Below are positions 53,830-64,000 of a stretch of DNA of 64,000 nucleotides, piece after piece. The notes beneath the pieces were generated by a model. That model saw only the letters and a program-made list of their open reading frames with translations, ran no database searches and was not told the origin of the DNA. The stretch's first letter is position 1. Each line of letters starts with the position of its first letter. Made by a program: the position numbers and the translations under genes. The stretch spans positions 124,001-188,000 of the forward strand of contig WHVA01000029.1 of NCBI GenBank assembly GCA_015179125.1. The letters are read 5' to 3'. Source of the DNA: Gautieria morchelliformis. Its lineage: Eukaryota > Basidiomycota > Agaricomycetes > Gomphales > Gomphaceae.

Positions 53830-54480
53830 GCAACGTCTAGAAGAGGTGCAACGCGCTGCCATCATCAGGTACCGACCTGAATGTCACTACAATAACATCG
53901 TCTCCCGCGTGTTGCCATCATGGTGCCATCATGCCCGCGCGATGCCCGCACCACACACCTGCCCCCATTGTGGCTCCTTCCCCCCGGCTGGGGGCATATG
54001 ATAAGGTAATGCCACGCATGCTATCTAGGCGTGGGTGTTCCAAGAAGGAAATAACTGGTAGCGTCCCGGAACTCGCCGTGTTCCAGGACGCCGTCCCTTC
54101 CTGGACTCGAGTCTGGCTCACTTCTTCTGGGCTGCTCTTCAACCATGTGTAAGTAGAGCGATTTGAGTGAGGCCGCCCTTAAGCTGAGCTTTGGCGAACG
54201 CTTGTGACTGGTTCTCTCGGCCTCTTTCTCGACGCCTCAGGTATCTGCTCCTGAATACCTCAGCTTGTAGCAACCGTGAGTACGATTATCGGACCCGGCG
54301 GTGATGACCCGACGATGGCATGGCAAGCCATGGTGGCGAGCACTTCTGCCGCTCCAAACGAGCCATCCGACACCATGCAGCAATGATCAGACAGCACTAA
54401 CGTCAGTTTCGAGCGATGGAACTGCCACTAAGTATACTCGTCGTTTCATTTTGTCATGACAGGAAATCGTACTAAACGAT
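53830..54480. other. Upstream region of the caspase-like gene
   Basis: No separate gene recognised. ATG codons at 54318 and 54330 could start the caspase-like protein through an extra 5' exon, but the join was not resolved. Confidence 0.35.
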
Positions 54481-54484
54481 GCCT

Positions 54485-56772
54485 ATAGGTTGAAGGTTCC
54501 AAGCCACCAACCACCTGTACCAATCAGCACTCCCCTCCCAGCGTTAGAAGCTCAGTTGTCCAACCACAAGGCTGCACAAGAGTGAGTCCTTTGTTCTTCA
54601 GTCCAACAACATTGTGTTTACATAGTGGTTTTAGGTCGCAAATCATGCATAGCGCGAGGTCAGGACGTTAAATGGCTGCTGCGTCAAAATCTCAAATCTA
54701 ATTCTACTCGACACATAGCTCCGTCGAGTCGCGCCTCTTCGCGTTGATTGTTGCGATTGACAAATACAAGAGCTGCGAAATTCCAACACTGTCAGGCTGC
54801 GAGAATGACGGAAGAAGTATCAACGATTTTTTGACGAAGACCCTCCATGTGCCGTCTTCCCATGTCATCATTCTCGTCAACGAAGCTGCCAGCCGACATG
54901 CGATCATAGCCAACTTTAAGAGTCACTTCATACGAAACGAAGAGATACAGAAAGGCGATGCTATGATTTTCTTTTATGCCGGCCACGGCAGCCGCGTTGA
55001 AGCTCCGCCAGGATGGTTGGCAGATAACAACCAGATCGAGACTATCTGCCCTCACGACGAGAGGACGAAAGATGATGATGAAAATGTGATCCACGGCATC
55101 CCCGATCGCACTATTGATGGGTTGATGCGGAGTTTGGCCTTTCATAAGGGTGACAATATTGTCCGCCCACCATCTCTCTTTTTATTTGTAATTTTCCCTG
55201 ACCGTTATTACATTCCTAGACGGCGATATTTGATTCATGCCATTCCGGAGGCATATCACGTGTGCTCGGGCAGAAACGCTTCCTACCTCCAGCCTCACCT
55301 AGTTTTCCTATTCCTGACAATCTTGACCGGGAAATATGGATTTGGGGGCTGTCCTCTAGAACAGCACATGCGGTCGTTCCTACTGGTTTTCTTTACAAAT
55401 CTATGTCCTCGCATGTCCTTCTCGCTGCTTGCCGACAAGATGAGGCCGCTCTGGAGGTCCTTTCCTCCGACAATACGCCTTGTGGTGCCTTTACGAGTTC
55501 TCTTGTCAAGAGACTACGTGACTCTAACATCGGTGACCTCACATATTCCCGTCTAATTGAGATCTTACCATCATTTCCATATCAACACCCGCAATGCCAA
55601 GGCACAAACAAGGACAGAGTCCTCTTTAATACAACTGTGGTGAAGGACCGCTCCAAGATGTTCAAAGTATTCAAGGATCAAGGTGAGTGGACAATTGAAG
55701 CCGGAAGTATTCACGGCGTTGTCGTCGGCACGGAGTTTGCAATTCCATCTCACGCCGAAGATATCATCGCCACCGCTGTTATTGTCCAAGCTCCTCGATG
55801 TATTGTGGACTGGAAACCTAAGGGTGTTTCACCTGACATATTCGACGGTGCAAGCGCCGTGGTGTCCAATTGGAATAACCCGAAGCTGAAGGTTCGCTTC
55901 CACACGCCTACGGGAAACCTATTCTCTGCCGTCCGTGCTGGAGAGCGGCCTGATGTCGCCGTACATCAGAATGGCCAGAACGTCCTGCTGGAAAGACTAG
56001 ACCCTCTCATCCGGAGACATGCCAAATGTTTGTTGACCACAAGGCAAGATCGTATCTCGGAGGTCCTTGACGCAGTTGCCCATTTTAATTTCTACCTGTA
56101 TCATCACCCCAATTGCACCCCTTTTAATCAAAAGGTGACGGTGCAGCTCCATCGACTACAAAAAAGCAATGGGGATACTGTTATGCCCACATACTCCCCC
56201 ATCGGGGATGATCTCCTGGCTCGTGACCCAGAAGTGGTCCTGTCAGATGATAACGCATATCGGGTGAAGGAGGTGAAAGAAGCTGTGATTTGCGACATGG
56301 ACGCTTTTTACGGTCTGACACTGATGAACCATTCGACATTTGACCTCTTTCCATATGTGTTTTACCTAGATCCCAGTGACTACAGCATCCAAGTACGCCT
56401 GTTTCTTTCCACCACTGCTACACAGACTGTAAGGTTTCTTTTCAGTCATGGTATTGTCCTCCATCTGCCACAATGTTGCCGCCTCTTCCTTGCCAGACAA
56501 CGCAGGGTCATCCATCGAGGCTCGCAGTGGGTTACGGTGCGTTCGGCACGGATGCCATCCAGTTCTCGATCCCGCCTGGCGTAGCATCGGATTCAGGATT
56601 TCTCAAGGTCTTTGCGTCGACATCATACGCTAATATGGAGTTTATCGAACAGTCATCCCCTATCCACGAGTCGTCACGCCATATGAACAAGATGATCACA
56701 CCGCCTTTCGATATGGATCAGCTATGGGACGCTTGGACTTTTGTGCTCACTTGTTACAATGCCGTCCCATAA
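54485..56772 (+). CDS. Caspase-fold cysteine protease (peptidase C14, metacaspase-related)
   Basis: Exons: about 54485-54581 (Pro-rich, LKVPSHQPPVPISTPLPALE; true start lies in or before it), 54719-55160, 55220-56392, 56446-56772; phases agree. Catalytic domain: VESRLFALIVAIDKYKSCEI, the His loop IFFYAGHGSR, GIPDRTIDGLM, then across the intron the Cys loop AIFDSCHSGG, so the His/Cys dyad is present. Then SSHVLLAACRQDEAALE with GAFTSSLVKRL, the small-subunit-like part. A C-terminal region of about 400 residues (IHGVVVGTEFAIPSHA, FSIPPGVASDSGFLKVFAST) matches the extension usual in mushroom caspase-domain proteins. Such proteins are thought to cleave cytoplasmic targets in stress or programmed death; this one's substrate is unknown. 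Confidence 0.82.
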
Positions 56773-58090
56773 TCTACCGAATGAACGTGTAATTGATTAT
56801 TTCCCGACTGTCACCACACTCGATTTTCTGGACATGATGCTACATACCAGTTCACATGACAGGGTGGCGTGATGCCCGCACATGTGCGGAGTGCTCAGTG
56901 TGGTATGTGGTGTGGGGATCACTGTGAGAAAGAACTCCACGGTAAATAAGTTATAAAGTGTGTGTGTGTCTATTACAGTCTACAATAATATATAGTGGCT
57001 ATCCTAATGTTTCATGTAAGTGAGGAGCGGTGGGGAGGAGAGATGCGGCTATGTACATTCGCAGATGCACCTGACCCCATCACCGTTCCTTAAATGGCGA
57101 ACTTAGACGATCGACATGATCGGCGTGGTCCATCATTGCATCACTCTGATCGCAGAAGCTGATGGCGGATATCTAAATATAGCCAGGAAGGCGACATCGC
57201 CCAGGGGCGCCATCTCTGCCGCTTCCGGCAGATCCTTCGGCATTCAATTCCAGTAACCCAACAGAATCGTCCCCCATCGAAAGCTGTGCATGTAAGGTCT
57301 GCCGCCAAAATTCCAATTCCATAGAGCCCTACCTTCCAAAGCCCGCCATCACCATAAATATCACGGCCGTAACATAGTCAACCTTTGGCTGCCAAGGCTG
57401 GTGCCGCTTTTAAGGTGTATGCTCGCGGTCTGCCCCGATGATCGACGCTAATGCCTCGTCGTTCGTCGCAGCCTGACCAGCAGAAGTGTGCGATGGACCG
57501 GGCCAAGGATAAAATCGAGGTCAGGGTGCCTGCCGCAAAGCTGGCCGACCGGTTCTCCCACAACGCCAGTGAGAATACCGAGCTGTTGCTAGACTCTCCT
57601 AGGAACGCAGCCGCCTTCCCAGTGTCCCACACGAATCATAGCCGTGCTCGTGGTCATCTGGTGGGCGGGTGACAAGAAGTGACTCAGTTACTATCTAGAC
57701 GTGTTTGCATCTCTGGGAGACGAGATAAATGCATTGTATCAGGCCAGTTCCAAACATCGCTCGTAACGCAGTTCAAGTTCGACCTCTGATACCAAGCCAT
57801 TTTCGTGGTTCGAAACGTACAATCTGTCGCTCACTCTTAAATATACCTTTAACAAAATAATGAGTGCCTTATATATGGGTGTTCGTGTATACAGTGTTCT
57901 GTCACCTCTTCCCCAATGCCCTCTCCGTGATGCCCTTCTTCTAATCTTGCGCTCCCTTCCGTGGTATCATGCCCTCGGCGCATCACACCTCTAGTGATAC
58001 CTTGCCCGTAGATACCGCCGCTACAAGGGATATTGTTTTGAGTCTCAAGAAAGCATGAACCACCGAAACAACCGGAACAAGGGCTCACCA
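56773..58090. other. Intergenic region
   Basis: A (TG)n run near 56960. A plus-strand frame at 57451-57672 (AMDRAKDKIEVRVPAAKLAD) has protein-like composition but no family. At 58030-58090 lies the former 3' end of the DUF6533 gene, cut off by the MITE. Confidence 0.4.
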
Positions 58091-58099
58091 TGGCAAGGT

Positions 58100-58755
58100 T
58101 AGTGATGGGCACGGCCCGGCCCAGGCCGCGGCTTAGCCCGAGCCGAGCCCCCGAAAGCCCGAGCCGGGCCAGGCCCAAGCCGTTGGTGCGCCGGGCTTCC
58201 AGGCCTGGCTCGAGTTTTGACAAGCCCGAGCCGGGCCCTGAAGCCGCGGCCTCGTAGGCGCCCGCCGGCACCGCTGCCGCCCGGCGCTTCTCCTTCTCCT
58301 TCCGCCCCACCATCCCGCCAGCGCCTTGAAAATCCCGCCCCCACCCCTGCCGTCTCCTTCCTTCACCTGTACCCTGCAGCGAGAGCAGCGCGGTACGGGC
58401 CTTGCTCCTCCGCGTGCGTGTGCGGGTGCATGTGGGCGTCTGCGTGGGGGTGGGCGTGCACATGCGGCTGCGTGTGCGCGTGCGTATGGGGCTGCAGGTG
58501 CGTGGAGGGGGGGTCGGGGGGATGGGCATGCTGGTTTGGACGTGCCAGCGGCGGCGGCGGCGGGTGGTGGTGCTGTTGTTGGAGGTGCAACACATGTCTA
58601 GTTCCCCACCAACAGGCCGCGGCCCAAGCCGGGCTTAGCCCGAGCCGAGCCGGGCCTGCTGGTGAGGGCCTGGCTCAGGATTTGGGAAGCCCGAGCCCGA
58701 GCAGGCCGGGCCCAAGCCCGGGCTTTGGGGCCGAGCCGGGCCCTGCCCATCACTA
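58100..58755. mobile_element. GC-rich hAT-type MITE, copy 1
   Basis: 656 bp. Ends TAGTGATGGGCACGGCCCGG and (inverted) TAGTGATGGGCAGGGCCCGG; 8-bp target duplication GGCAAGGT at 58092-58099 and 58756-58763. The arms consist of GGGCTTGGGC/GCCCGAGCC repeats; the middle holds an alternating purine-pyrimidine run of GTGCGTGTG type (about 58410-58500) and GGCGGC repeats. No transposase. It sits inside the last exon of the DUF6533 gene. Confidence 0.93.
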
Positions 58756-60654
58756 GGCAAGGTTCAGCAATTACATCACCGTCCATAGCGCTCGCAGGTT
58801 CCCTGCCGCGAGGGATTTCCTCAAGCTCGGTTCTCGCGTTTTCCTCAGACGGGTCGTCCTCCATGCGAGGTTCAATTGCTTCAGATGTTCCAATCTCCTC
58901 CATGTTCGGATCTCCGAATTCCTCTATGAGTGAATCGTGAATGTATCGTGCGGCTGCACGAAAGCTTGTTAAAGGATGGTGCGCCGGATGGGTGGTACCA
59001 TTAGGGTGAGCAGCCCTCTCTTGAAGAGGCAGATGGCAGCGACAAATGATGATGACAGAGAGACTGGCTGTAGCGTTAGTTATGTGACTTAATAGTGAGC
59101 CAAATAGGCTCTCACCTGTCCTGCACAGTTGCAAGGATCGTTGCAATGCCCGGCTATTGACAGCATGTAAACTTGACCGACCAAGCGTATGCGTGCAATG
59201 GACTCACTCGTAACACCTGTTAAAGTGAATGTTAGCTTTATATCATGAAATTGAACATCATACACTACCTTCCTAGTAATGCCACCGGCTAATGTTATGG
59301 TCAATACAAATCTGAGTCGGTATTAGATCTGATGGAAAATTCAATGGTGGTGGTCTTAAGGTACACACCCGTATCTTATAAGACCTAGACCAGCAATGAG
59401 CCATTTCAAAATGTAAGGGTGAATTAACCTACCTTGTTCAGCCAAAGTCTGGGCCAATGACTTTCGAACGAGCATCTTAAACTCTCTTGAGTGCCTCATG
59501 AGTCCAAGGGTATTGTATAGTGTCACAACAACAACCAATGTGTCAAAAAGTATGTTGAGCACATTACTTATTGTGTCCGCTAAGGATAAATGGTCTGTTA
59601 AACTGCAACTGAACATGAGGATTTCTCACCCCTGACAAAGTGATATATAGCCATGTTTCAAAATAACTGCTGTATTCACTCACAACATTAAAACATCCAT
59701 ATCCTGAGCGGTGATGTTGCATGTGTCTTTGACAGCGATAAACTGTAATACCGTATTGTGTTTGAGGATAGATTAGTGGCAGACTGAACTTGAATGTGCA
59801 TACCACTACCGTACCCAAGTTGCCCATATACAGAAGAAGACCGAGGGCTCCAAGCACCCACCGCATCCCTTGATTGTGCTGGGACATGGCATATATTCGT
59901 GCCCATAAGAGTCCTGCAAGGGGTGGTATGTAAATTTATCACTGAGGACTTACCAGCATATAGTTACCTTCTATACCTGGAATTATCACAATGGATAGAC
60001 AATATTGGAGACGCAACAATGAATTGCACACACTGTTTTAGCATCAGATGATGTATAAAAGAACACAAATGTCATACTGGATACATGTGTGAGCAACCTG
60101 CATTCGTGAATAAACCCACTCACCTCGAGTGTGATATTTGCTATATCCACGTATACCCCAATAATAAACATAAGCAAGACAGGATAGCGAGCGAGCAGGT
60201 AAAGGACAGTTCCTAATCTAACTCTTCTGTGCCAGATATAGGTAATCTCGGACAGGAGGGTGAGGAGAGTATCATAGGCGAACAGTGCTGTGTGTGTGGA
60301 TCAGGGATACGTTAACAGTCCATGACTACTCCTTACGCACCGAGGGTAGCAACGGCCACATAGGTAAGAGCCAGACTTTAAGATTGTCAGATTCTACCCC
60401 ACCGAATGGCCTGACACACTCACATATCTGATATAACCTGAATATCCACGCTCTGTTGAGATGCCATATCATATGGTGATCGTATACTATAAACTAGGTG
60501 GGACAGATATCAGGAAGTTAAAGATGAACAGTCCAACGAGGGAACCTTATAGTATAGGATGGCAGATGGGGAGGGGACTGAGACTGGGGTTACAGCCACC
60601 GCCACGAGTACTTACCCTCGTTGACAACGCGTTGATCTTCGCGCGCGTCTCCAT
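58598..60654 (-). CDS. DUF6533 multi-pass membrane protein, C-terminus replaced by a MITE
   Basis: Start ATG 60652-60654 (METRAKINALSTR, 39-nt exon), then a 14-nt exon (about 60428-60415), then exons giving LALTYVAVATL, ALFAYDTLLTLLSEITYIWH and YLLARYPVLLMFIIGVYVDI, the DUF6533 signature, followed by further membrane segments (WVLGALGLLLYMGNLGTVVV, ISNVLNILFDTLVVVVTLYN, HPYILKWLIAGLGLIRYG, TITLAGGITRK). The last exon (59146 leftwards) gives LLSHITNATASLSVIIICRC and an acidic tail ending DGDVIAEPC, where translation enters the MITE and continues 51 codons (Arg/Ala/Gly-rich) to a stop at 58598. Without the insertion the frame would have ended about 13 codons later (HGEPLFRLFRWFMLS). Function of the family is unknown; the multi-pass layout suggests a sensor or transporter-like role. 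Confidence 0.72.
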
Positions 60655-60886
60655 AAAAGATAACACTGCTGGTAGTTAGAGAACGGGATGGCACGCTCAC
60701 AACTCACACGACATAGCGTGATCACAGTCCAAAATACATACACTAGTGATGATCAAGAAGCCTATATAAATACTGCTATCGAGTGCGTCTGCCTGTTTCA
60801 ATCAAATCAGACCCTGACTAAACGAGATGCACTACAATACCTAGAATCCAGGAGTGCTCGCTAACTCCCGAGCCCCTTGGCACGAC

Positions 60887-61822
60887 TAGTGATGGGCACG
60901 GCCCGGCTCGGCCCCAAAGCCCGGGCTTGGGCCCGGCTTGCTCGGGCTCGGGCTTGCCAAATCCTGAGCCAGGCCCTTAACAGCCGGCCTGGCTCGGCTC
61001 GGGCTAAGCCCGGCTTGGGCCGCGGCCTGTTGGTGGGGAACTAGTAGATATGTATCGCACCTGTACCAACATGCGCACCCACATCGCCACCGCCCGCAGC
61101 GGTCGCGGCCGCCTCCCCTACACCAGCCGGCCCACCCCATGCACCCGCAGCCCCCATACGCACGTACGCAGCTGCATGTGCGCGCACACGCCCACCCATG
61201 CCCACCCGCACACACACCCGCACACACCCGCACACGCACACTGAGGAGCAAGGCTGCTCTCGCGCTCCTCGCGTGTACCTGCACATGCCACGTGACGTGC
61301 GTCAGCCGTGCCATAAGCCACGCGCGGTATTCAACCCTGCGCTGCAGGGCCAGGGGTGGGCGGCGCGGCCGCGCGGGGGTGCAGGAGGCAGCGAGAAGGG
61401 CTCGGTGGGTCCAGGTGTGAAGGAGAAGGAGGGGCTGGAGATGGGGCGGGGCTCTCGAGGCCCTGGTAGGGGCGATGGTGGGCGGAAGGAAAAGGTGAAG
61501 AGCCGGGCGGCGGCGGCGGCGGAAAAAGAGATCCTTTATGTAAGGCCACAATAACTACAATAGATGACATTCCATGACTAAAATCCTAAACTGGCAGTTC
61601 TAAGCCAGCTTACCGTAAGTAGAAGTATCCTTTCTGGCCACCGAAGATCCTATGGTTCGGGCGCCTATGAGGCCGCGGCTTCCGGGCTCGGCTCGGGCTT
61701 GTCAAAACCTGAGCCAGGCCCGGAAGCCCGGCGCACCAACGGCTTGGGCCTGGCCTGGCTCGGGTTTTTGGCGGCTCGGCTCGGGCTAAGCCGCGGCCTG
61801 GGCCGGGCCGTGCCCATCACTA
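60887..61822. mobile_element. GC-rich hAT-type MITE, copy 2
   Basis: 936 bp, same family as the copy at 58100 but in inverted orientation. Ends TAGTGATGGGCACGGCCCGG on both sides (inverted); 8-bp target duplication GGCACGAC at 60879-60886 and 61823-61830. Shares the ACACGCACAC-type alternating core and the GGAGCAAGGC block with copy 1, and carries an extra segment of about 125 bp (about 61535-61660) not present in copy 1. It lies 233 bp upstream of the DUF6533 start codon. Confidence 0.93.
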
Positions 61823-61830
61823 GGCACGAC

Positions 61831-62320
61831 TGAGTTGTTACCTCGTCATGGGATCTACAAACGGTGTTCCCATCTCCCGATGCAGTGACTCACGAAGTAG
61901 TGTACCTACCTCACCATGTTAGTGACCGAGCCGCGTAGACTACGTTGTTCCGTGGCATTATTACGTCGGCCTACGCAGCTTACACCGGGCGTATCCCTAG
62001 ACTCGGCTAAGTACCAGTATTTCGGCGTTCTCCAGATGGGGATCCATAATGCCGGAGCGCTATCATGATGCTCATCCATAGATATTAGGTGACTGAATGG
62101 TGCGCCTAATATTTTCATTCAGTTGAGCTAATTTGGTAGCAAAAACACAGCACAGCCTCCACGCGCCCTTGAAAGTGTGGGGCAGCCATAGCCTAGCTAA
62201 GCCAAGCATGATTACCTAACGCTCTGTATTGACTCCAACTAGCGGCCCTTATTTTAAAACCTTTGGGCCAATATTGAAGGGACGCGCACCTTGTCTTATC
62301 GAGTAGTCCCGCCGTTTGCT
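61831..62320. other. Upstream region of the second DUF6533 gene
   Basis: No gene. Should carry the promoter of the gene starting at 62321; no clear TATA box seen. Confidence 0.4.
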
Positions 62321-63944
62321 ATGTCTGCTTTCGCTGCTTCGGCATTGATCAAGCAAAATGTCGCCGTGAGTGTCAGTGTTTTTGGGTAGTCTCCACCAAC
62401 CTGACATGGAGTCGGTGCTTGCTGTAGTATCTTGACCGTACGCACAGCCGCTTGCCCTCTTTGCTATCCCCCACTAACCCATCTCTACGCAGTCATAGCT
62501 GCGGCTATTCTGACGTACGACTACATGCTCACTGTCGAACGTGAAGCACGTCTCGTATGGCGCGTCCCATGGAACGTGGGCAAGGCCCTGTTTTTCCTGA
62601 CACGGTGCGCGCCCCTCGCATTCTACTGATGCCCGTCTTTTCACACCTTGCACACTAGATATCCTGTGTTCGCGGATACCTTCATGGTGTTATATCGTAC
62701 GTGTACCCGCAAAACGCCCTACTTCTGTCCTTACTAAGCATATTGCCTCGATAGATCAGTTCGCCGTCATGAGTCCAGCAGCATGTCATGGAATTTTCAA
62801 AGCAATTGGATGTAAGCTCGCTCCCCACGCACTACCTATTTTCCTATTCAACCCCTCCTTCGCCTTTAGACCTCCTAGGCGTCGGAACACTCATTGCGGA
62901 AAGCATCCTCGCGGTCCGTACCTGGGTTATATGGGAGCGTAACCGTCGAGTCGGTGCCGTCCTCATCGTCGCCCTCGTTGGCTTCTGGATCCCAATATTT
63001 TACTTTTTGAGCCTCTCGCTGAATTCACTCGTTTGTGAGTCCTCCGGTCCACTATGATACCCCAACCGTTCTTCTTACGTTAACGACATACAGTTGCGGT
63101 CCCTCCCAACCAAATATGCCTGGCTGCTTTCGTTTCAAGCAAAATCCCATTCTGTGGGTCGTGTTTGTTTTCCTAATGACCTTCGAAACTTGTGAGGAAA
63201 TGTCTCCTGGAGTCTTATCCCATGCTCAAGTCCATTTTTTTTACACCGTGCAGTGATTTTAGGCTTGACATTACTTAAGGGGGTTGAGCACTGGGAGTCT
63301 CACGCTTGGCCCATCATGGCATGGATGCCCACAATGCTAGTACTAAATTGAAAGTCCGCAGGACGCAATCTACCCTTGTTTCAGTCTTATACCGCGATGG
63401 AATTATGAACTATATCTATCTCTGCCTCCTCTCGATTGTTAATGTAGTGGTACTCCTGACCGCCCCTGTGAGTCGTTGACACCAGCTTCCCGGAACACTA
63501 TTAAATGTCACGACATTCCAACAGCATGGCTACTCCACCCTGCTCACCGCCACACAACGCGCCCTCCACTCGGTCCTCTCCGCGCGCATCCTACTCCATC
63601 TCCGCGAGGCAGCCGTCATGCGCGGGAAAAGCACCATGTCGCACATAACGAGCGAGATGGGCGAGTTCACCATCAACAGAAGCTCGCCGGCCAACGCGCG
63701 GAAAAGCGGGCCCTCGTCGGCGATCGCGGGAAAAGGCGCGAAGACGGGGAGCGGGCACGGAAGAGGGGGCGCGACATACCCCGAGTTCGGGCTGGAGTCC
63801 GTGCCGAATACCATATCCGAGTCGTATATGTCCACGGATCCGGATGGGGATCTCCTTGGTATATGGCTCGAGACGGACGAGTTGGGCGCGGAGGAGTTGT
63901 TTGGCGACAAGAGGGAGGGGGAGCTGCCGGAAACGGTGACATAG
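62321..63944 (+). CDS. DUF6533 multi-pass membrane protein
   Basis: Predicted exons 62321-62365 (MSAFAASALIKQNVA), 62428-62437 (10 nt), 62493-62604, 62659-62696, 62755-62811, 62870-63034, 63094 to about 63190, about 63255-63295, about 63361-63470 and about 63489-63944. Conserved blocks: IAAAILTYDYMLTVEREARL, FFLTRYPVFADTFMVLYHQF, GVGTLIAESILAVRTWVIWE, NPILWVVFVFLMTFET, LILGLTLLKGVEHWE, VSVLYRDGIMNYIYLCLLSI, TLLTATQRALHSVLSARILL, then an acidic tail ending ELPETVT. The join 63034/63094 does not keep frame under simple GT-AG splicing, so there may be one frameshift or an unusual splice site. It is the same family as the gene at 58598-60654 but clearly diverged. Function unknown. Confidence 0.7.
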
Positions 63945-64000
63945 TTTGGTGACCAGGCCGGCCGGGATCCAGGAAGGGCTGCAAGTGGGGAGTATGTGGG

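Noticed and set aside
58217-58756. Several Arg/Pro/Ala-rich open frames in 58.2-58.8 kb and 60.9-61.6 kb
   Set aside because: They follow the GC-rich MITE exactly and appear in several frames; only the one fused to the DUF6533 exon is treated as possibly translated.

Overview
The window is nuclear DNA from a basidiomycete fungus, most likely a mushroom-forming Agaricomycete. The evidence is short GT-AG introns (about 50-70 bp) that restore conserved reading frames, the gene families present (DUF6533 membrane proteins, a C14 caspase-fold protease, an F-box/LRR protein, a NACHT NTPase relic, a basidiomycete-type P450), and Plavaka-type DNA transposases. There is no bacterial operon structure and I recognise no tRNA or rRNA gene.

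Layout. 0.1-1 kb: broken NACHT NTPase (minus). 1.5-3.6 kb: complete cytochrome P450 (minus) with 11 predicted exons. 3.6-6.7 kb: intergenic DNA, a 17-copy 15-bp minisatellite and two lone LTRs of two related gypsy families, here called A and B. 6.9-10.3 kb: intron-containing Plavaka-type transposase (minus). 13.3-14.85 kb: a second, truncated Plavaka transposase (plus). 15.3-17.7 kb: unrecognised intron-containing coding sequence. 18.4-24.7 kb: full-length Ty3/gypsy chromovirus A (minus) with 482-bp LTRs and a 5-bp target duplication. 25.0-29.4 kb: Ty1/copia element (plus) with 488-bp LTRs that I see differing at one base, but with most of gag and the start of protease deleted. 29.5-32.8 kb: CAGTG-rich repeats, a copia relic and tandem duplications. 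33.0-34.7 kb: complete HAD-type class II terpene cyclase (plus). 35.4-35.9 kb: relic of the N-terminus of coatomer delta. 36.3-37.3 kb: proline-rich ORF. 38.2-39 kb: relic of a hAT transposase. 40.9-46.7 kb: solo LTR of family A, then a decayed gypsy B element interrupted by an 873-bp non-autonomous hAT element. 48.5-49.8 kb: F-box/LRR gene (minus). 50.8-51.4 kb: small gene with a possible PemK/MazF-like fold (plus). 54.5-56.8 kb: C14 caspase-fold protease (plus). 58.6-60.7 kb: DUF6533 gene (minus) flanked by two inverted copies of a GC-rich hAT MITE, one of which has replaced its C-terminus. 62.3-63.9 kb: second DUF6533 gene (plus).

How it fits together. Roughly half of the window is transposon-derived. 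The host genes that look intact are the P450, the terpene cyclase, the F-box protein, the caspase-like protease, the small PemK-like gene and, with reservations, the DUF6533 genes. The P450 and the terpene cyclase are the kinds of enzymes that occur together in fungal sesquiterpenoid pathways, but here they lie 29 kb apart across transposon DNA, so any functional link is conjecture. The clearest oddities are predicted micro-exons of 10-14 nt in three genes, a gypsy family whose layout points to Tf1-like self-priming and whose Pol C-terminus is encoded inside the LTR, and a MITE that supplies a new protein C-terminus.
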